Source: Phytopythium helicoides
Taxonomy: Eukaryota > Oomycota > Peronosporomycetes > Pythiales > Pythiaceae
DNA: 19,200 nucleotides
NCBI GenBank assembly: GCA_024867545.1
Contig: JANFNE010000047.1
Location: 1-19,200 of the forward strand
Reading direction: 5' to 3'
The notes beneath the pieces were generated by a model, which saw only the letters and a program-made list of their open reading frames with translations, ran no database searches and was not told where the DNA came from. The position numbers and the translations under genes were made by a program. Of the stretch, positions 16,054-19,200 are shown piece by piece; the stretch's first letter is position 1; each line of letters opens with the position of its first letter.

Positions 16054-17391
16054 TCATCCGAGCATGTCGAGGATGGACTGCGCGCGCAGGTGGAAGTCCT
16101 CCTGGTAGTCGTCCAGCAGCGGTCGCAGCGCGTTGGTCACGTCCACGGCCGTCATGCGTTCGCTCGGCTGGTCGACCACGAGCAGCCCGCGGAAAATGTC
16201 ATAAATAACCGGGTGGAACTCAATGTCGCGGAAGCATATGAGGCAGCCTTCTTGCCCCAGACAGGTATTGTAGCCCGGCTGCAGCGCGTGGCTCAAGAGG
16301 TTCGAACACCAGTTCGTGTCACACACGAGCGCGAGGTGGCCCTTGGGGTAGCCGAAGCACAGCAACTGGTACAGCTGAGATAACATCAAACCACAGTCAG
16401 GAGTCAATGATCACACGCTGAATAGGGAGAGCAAACGTACCAGAACGCCGGCAGACCACATGTCGGCAGGAGCGCCAAGGAACCCTGGTCGAGGCTCAGG
16501 GTGCTGGTTGTGTGCGCGCACCTCGGCCGCGACGTACAGCGGCTTGAACTTGACGAGTCGGTTGCTGGCGCCTGCGCGGCCGTTGTTGGTCATGATCTCC
16601 GAGCTTCCAAAGTCGATGATCCGCGGCTGGTCGCGCGCGTCGATGACGATGTTGCACGGGTCAATGTCGAGGTGGCACACGTTCTGCGCGTGCATGTACG
16701 CGAGGCCCTTCATGACGCCGTCGAAGATGTGTAGCGCCTCGAGCATCCACGCCTTTGCGACGAACGCGTTGACGGCCCTCTCGAGCCCCGCGAGCTCTAG
16801 CGCTGCCATGGTCTGCACGAGCCGTTCAACCGCGAAGCGCTTGTACTCTGTGAGGCGCCGCTTGGCGTACATGATGAGGCTTCCGTTGGCGGCCAGGTCC
16901 ATGGCGATGTACTCGTTGTGCGCGTCCGAGAGGCACTCCCACTGCGAGAAGTAGGGGGAGCTGTAGAATCCCGAGAATCCCGCGGGCTGCAGCTGCGCCA
17001 TGACGCGCACCTCGTTGAGCACGTCGTCGTGCTGCAGCTCGATCTGTCGTCGGTCCATGATCTTGACGGCCACGTCGAAGACCGGCGCGTCGGCGTCGTG
17101 TATCCGCGAGCGCTGGAAGTATTTGCCGTAGCGCACGACGCCGCACCTACAGACGCCAATGTTGGCGGCCTCGCTCTGCGTGGCCTCTGGCGAGGCCAGC
17201 GGCTCGTGCTGCGCCGCATGCAAAAAGCACATGACGCCGCCCTGGTCGTCGTCCCACGGCAGGAACAGCACGGGCAGCTGCAGCGCGAACGGCGGGTACC
17301 TGGGCGGCACGCCGCGGTGCGTGTACGCCGCGTAGCGCGCCTCTCCTCGCTGCCGGTTGTAGGCGAACACGGCCTGCTGCAGCGCCTCCAT
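16054..17391 (-). CDS. Atypical protein kinase with HLDIDPCN catalytic loop
   Basis: Two exons: 17391-16441 and 16374-16054. The 66-nt intron (donor GTACGT, acceptor ATCTCAG) is phase 0. Protein 423 aa. ATG 17391 is the first ATG; the frame is open a little further. Kinase features: V-F-D-V-A-V-K110 (catalytic lysine), L-N-E-V-R-V-M (helix C Glu), M-H-A-Q-N-V-C-H240-L-D-I-D-P-C-N247, I-D260-F-G-S-S, and A-P-A-D-M-W-S-A-G-V-L-L-Y-Q-L-L across the splice site. Catalytic D242, N247 and D260 are kept, but the HRD arginine is leucine and the usual lysine after it is aspartate. No APE motif is clear; A-A-E stands there. A helical insert of about 50 residues lies before the catalytic loop. The family is a divergent Ser/Thr-type kinase and the substrate is unknown. 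The N-terminal 90 residues resemble nothing I recognise. Confidence 0.85.
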
Positions 17392-18123
17392 GAGCTCCAA
17401 ACTCGGCGCACAGCTGGCTCTAAGCGCGCAAGATCGGGAATGACGCGCCGCGGGAGGCTGCGAGAGACCAGGCGGCGGTCGACGCGCGCGGAGCCGCGGG
17501 GGAAGCAGGCGGCGGCGCGCGGTGGCGCGGTGGCGTTTTCCAGAACGGAAGGGGGCGCAACTGCGGATACGTCGGCCGGGAAGGAATATCCAATATTGAG
17601 TATAGTCGCGATCTTCTGGTGCGCTTTACACAGTGTTAGCATGGAGACTGCACAGGAAGAAGAGGAATGGAGATACGAGCGTAGTGACTTGGGAGCGTGT
17701 CATTGGCCGTCAGCTGGGTATGGCTACATGCGGCGGCGAGTGCCGAGAGGATCGAGGGGCTGCGCAGGCCAATGGGAGCGGGACAGCAAAGGGCCACATG
17801 GCTGTCCACTCGGCCGCGGCATTGAAGTTGGCGGCGGAATGTTGGTGCTGCTGCTGTAGCGTGAGATGGGTGGGTGGGTGGATGGAGGTGACTACTGTTG
17901 CTGTTGTGCTCGGCGAGCGTCAGCCGCGAGAGTTTGCTGCGACGCATGCAAAGAGCGAAACGTGTGGCCGCGAGGTGCGTGGGTTGACGGTCTGTGGATC
18001 GATCTCGAGCGCTTCCTGGGGTGTGCCACTCGTCACGGGTGACTCGTGTCATCTCCTGTCACACGCAGAGCTCGCTGGGTGAGCGGGAGGGTAGCCATGG
18101 GAGCGCGCTCTCCTTCTCGATTG
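17392..18123. other. Gene-poor stretch between the atypical kinase and the membrane protein
   Basis: About 730 bp. Overlapping open frames of about 140-150 codons exist on both strands (17633-18082 and 17636-18052). They have low-complexity composition and no domain or signal, and are probably chance openings in GC-rich DNA. Several CCAAT-type pentamers occur (17590-17594, and ATTGG near 17702), as does a G-run cluster at 17868-17881. It should contain the promoter of the - strand kinase gene. Confidence 0.4.
17868..17881 (+). other. GGGT-repeat cluster, possible G-quadruplex
   Basis: Three GGG runs and one GG run spaced by single T residues, continuing into GGATGGAGG. Short T loops favour a parallel quadruplex, but the fourth run has only two Gs. 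It lies about 480 bp upstream of the kinase start, on the opposite strand. Confidence 0.35.
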
Positions 18124-18708
18124 CTACACGAAGCTATGCGCCGGTGGTGCTGTCGCTGGTCTCGGACGTGAGCGGAACGGCTTGAACTGAGACAGCAGCG
18201 CGCGCCACCGACCGGTCCATGGCTGCTGCTGCTGCTGCTGCTGCTGGTCTTCTTTCAGGCTCGGGCGTGGCGTCAGGATCTCCACCTCTCGCACCTTCAA
18301 CTCGTCTGGCCTCACACCCTCGGAAGGCTGGAACTCCGACGACCAGACCGACAACGAGCCACGCTCAAAAGTTTCGCAGCTCACCTGGTCGGCTGGCGAG
18401 CCTTCAGGAGTGTGCTGCTCCCACTTCCGCCGCTTGAAGATCCAAGAAGCGAACACAGCACCACACAACACGGCAGTCACGGCGCCAGCAGCCGGGAGCA
18501 CGCGAGTCGACTGCTCCTCTGTCTCGACGATCATCTTGTCGAGCTGCTCAGCGCTGTGCGTGACGAGCTCGGACGCCTTCTCCAGCGCCTCGTGCCGCTC
18601 TGACTCGACTTCAACGGGCGGAGACGCGGCGGTCGCTGACTTTGGCAGCAGCAGCGACAGCAGCGCCAGATTGAGGAGTGGGCGGCTTCGCATGCTGCCA
18701 GTCGTCAT
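18124..18708 (-). CDS. Small single-pass membrane protein with polyglutamine tail
   Basis: A 194-aa intronless frame from ATG 18708 (a second in-frame ATG is six codons in). It has a signal peptide (about 1-27: L-L-N-L-A-L-L-S-L-L-L-P, ending A-T-A-A-S), a lumenal or extracellular acidic helix (about 33-69, likely to form a coiled coil), a membrane span at 71-91 (L-P-A-A-G-A-V-T-A-V-L-C-G-A-V-F-A) and a basic stop-transfer K-R-R-K. A cytosolic tail of about 100 residues follows with Ser/Glu-rich sequence, eight glutamines, then an Arg/Pro-rich end. This suggests a type I membrane protein. No family was recognised; the overall design resembles small receptor-like or ER/vesicle adaptor proteins, without specific evidence. 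Confidence 0.72.
   Translation of the reverse strand: MTTGSMRSRPLLNLALLSLLLPKSATAASPPVEVESERHEALEKASELVTHSAEQLDKMIVETEEQSTRVLPAAGAVTAVLCGAVFASWIFKRRKWEQHTPEGSPADQVSCETFERGSLSVWSSEFQPSEGVRPDELKVREVEILTPRPSLKEDQQQQQQQQPWTGRWRALLSQFKPFRSRPRPATAPPAHSFV
18223..18246 (-). repeat. (CAG)8 trinucleotide repeat encoding polyglutamine
   Basis: Eight pure CTG units on the + strand (CAG on the coding strand), encoding eight glutamines in the membrane-protein tail. A pure repeat of this kind is expected to vary in length between isolates. Confidence 0.95.
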
Positions 18709-19200
18709 GACAGGAAGCGACTTCTGCTCCGTGTTTTGTCCATTGCCCCCACGATGAATAAGAAGAAAGGTGTCAACACGTCGGGGTGAAAGCGGTGGCG
18801 TCCAGGTTGGATTCGACCTAACAAACCCCCATCCAATTGAACTGTACTAGAATTGTTTCGGACCAGGAGTCAGGATGCAATTTCAAAGTTTGAGCTTGTT
18901 CGATGTTGTGGCAGTCGAGCGCTTTCGTCAGCACTTCGCACATTGCGAAAGAGGTGGGAGCAAGAGAACCAGTTACTTGGGCGGACCATTCTTAGACTGG
19001 GTCTATTCTTGTCATCACAATTCACCATTGGACTCGTCACTGATGAATTAAAGTGTTTCCTTGCAGTACGGATGCAACATCGAGAACATCGAGATCAGTT
19101 GTCGCCTCAAATCACCCGCAACCTCCGTCCTCGAAAAACGACTGCAATCTCGTCGTTGTCGCTCTCGTTGCGGTTTTGTGCCTCGCTTGGACTGCATGGC
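18709..19200 (+). other. Divergent promoter region and possible start of a gene leaving the window
   Basis: No complete gene is present. A short + strand frame runs from ATG 18875 to TAA 19051 (58 codons). A CCAAT pentamer lies near 18832, about 40 bp before that ATG. A good 3' splice site follows: a CTGAT branch-like element at about 19040, a T-rich tract, and TTGCAG ending at 19066. All three frames after 19067 are open to the window edge. One of them encodes a hydrophobic run (L-V-V-V-A-L-V-A-V-L-C-L-A-W), like a membrane anchor or signal. The donor cannot be fixed; GT at 19001 would give a 66-nt intron but is off consensus. Confidence 0.3.

Noticed and set aside
16797..17642. 281-codon - strand frame overlapping the atypical kinase
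   Set aside because: It is Arg/Ser/Thr-rich shadow sequence in another frame of the kinase exon, which carries all the kinase motifs.
17633..18082. Open frames of 149 (+) and 138 (-) codons in the gene-poor stretch
   Set aside because: Overlapping frames on both strands, with low-complexity composition and no domain, signal peptide or splice support. They are probably chance openings, though a small gene is not excluded.

Overview
The window looks like nuclear DNA of an oomycete, probably a Pythium/Phytophthora relative. The evidence is short GT-AG introns of about 48-78 nt, tight gene spacing, GC-rich coding sequence, divergent protein kinases (one with a tyrosine-kinase-like HRDIAARN loop), a PTEN-like phosphatase fused to a PH domain, and a tandem family of type II membrane glycosyltransferases. 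No bacterial operon signals, tRNA, rRNA, CRISPR array or transposon were recognised. The organism assignment is inference from gene content and style.

Left third (1-6627, all + strand): a tandem array of four paralogous putative mannosyltransferases resembling the MNN1/GT71 class. Copy 1 is only a C-terminal end cut by the window edge. Copies 2 and 3 each carry one single-base deletion that shifts the frame, although the downstream frame stays perfectly family-like. Copy 4 is intact. Each full-length copy has its own unrelated N-terminal tail, membrane anchor and stem, followed by the same catalytic domain with a D-x-D-D motif, an H-E-x-D-S-S motif and a GDKETFW motif.

Middle (6799-14048): a small secreted cysteine-rich protein (- strand) whose single intron is in frame; a tyrosine-kinase-like protein kinase with a long N-terminal region (- strand); and a four-exon degenerate kinase (pseudokinase, - strand) whose predicted stop overlaps the kinase's ATG by two bases, so the two may really be one gene. 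Divergently from the pseudokinase, about 290 bp away, runs a five-exon PTEN-like phosphatase with C2 and PH domains (+ strand).

Right third (14169-19200): an amino acid/auxin permease-type transporter (- strand) with a doubled CCAAT-box motif upstream; a two-exon atypical protein kinase (- strand); a roughly 730 bp gene-poor stretch; a small single-pass membrane protein with a polyglutamine tract (- strand); and, at the right edge, a possible first exon and splice acceptor of a gene leaving the window.

Functionally the window combines Golgi-type protein or wall glycosylation (the GT array) with phosphoinositide and kinase signalling (PTEN-PH, pseudokinase, TK-like kinase, atypical kinase). 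Apart from the GT array, nothing shows that neighbours share a pathway.
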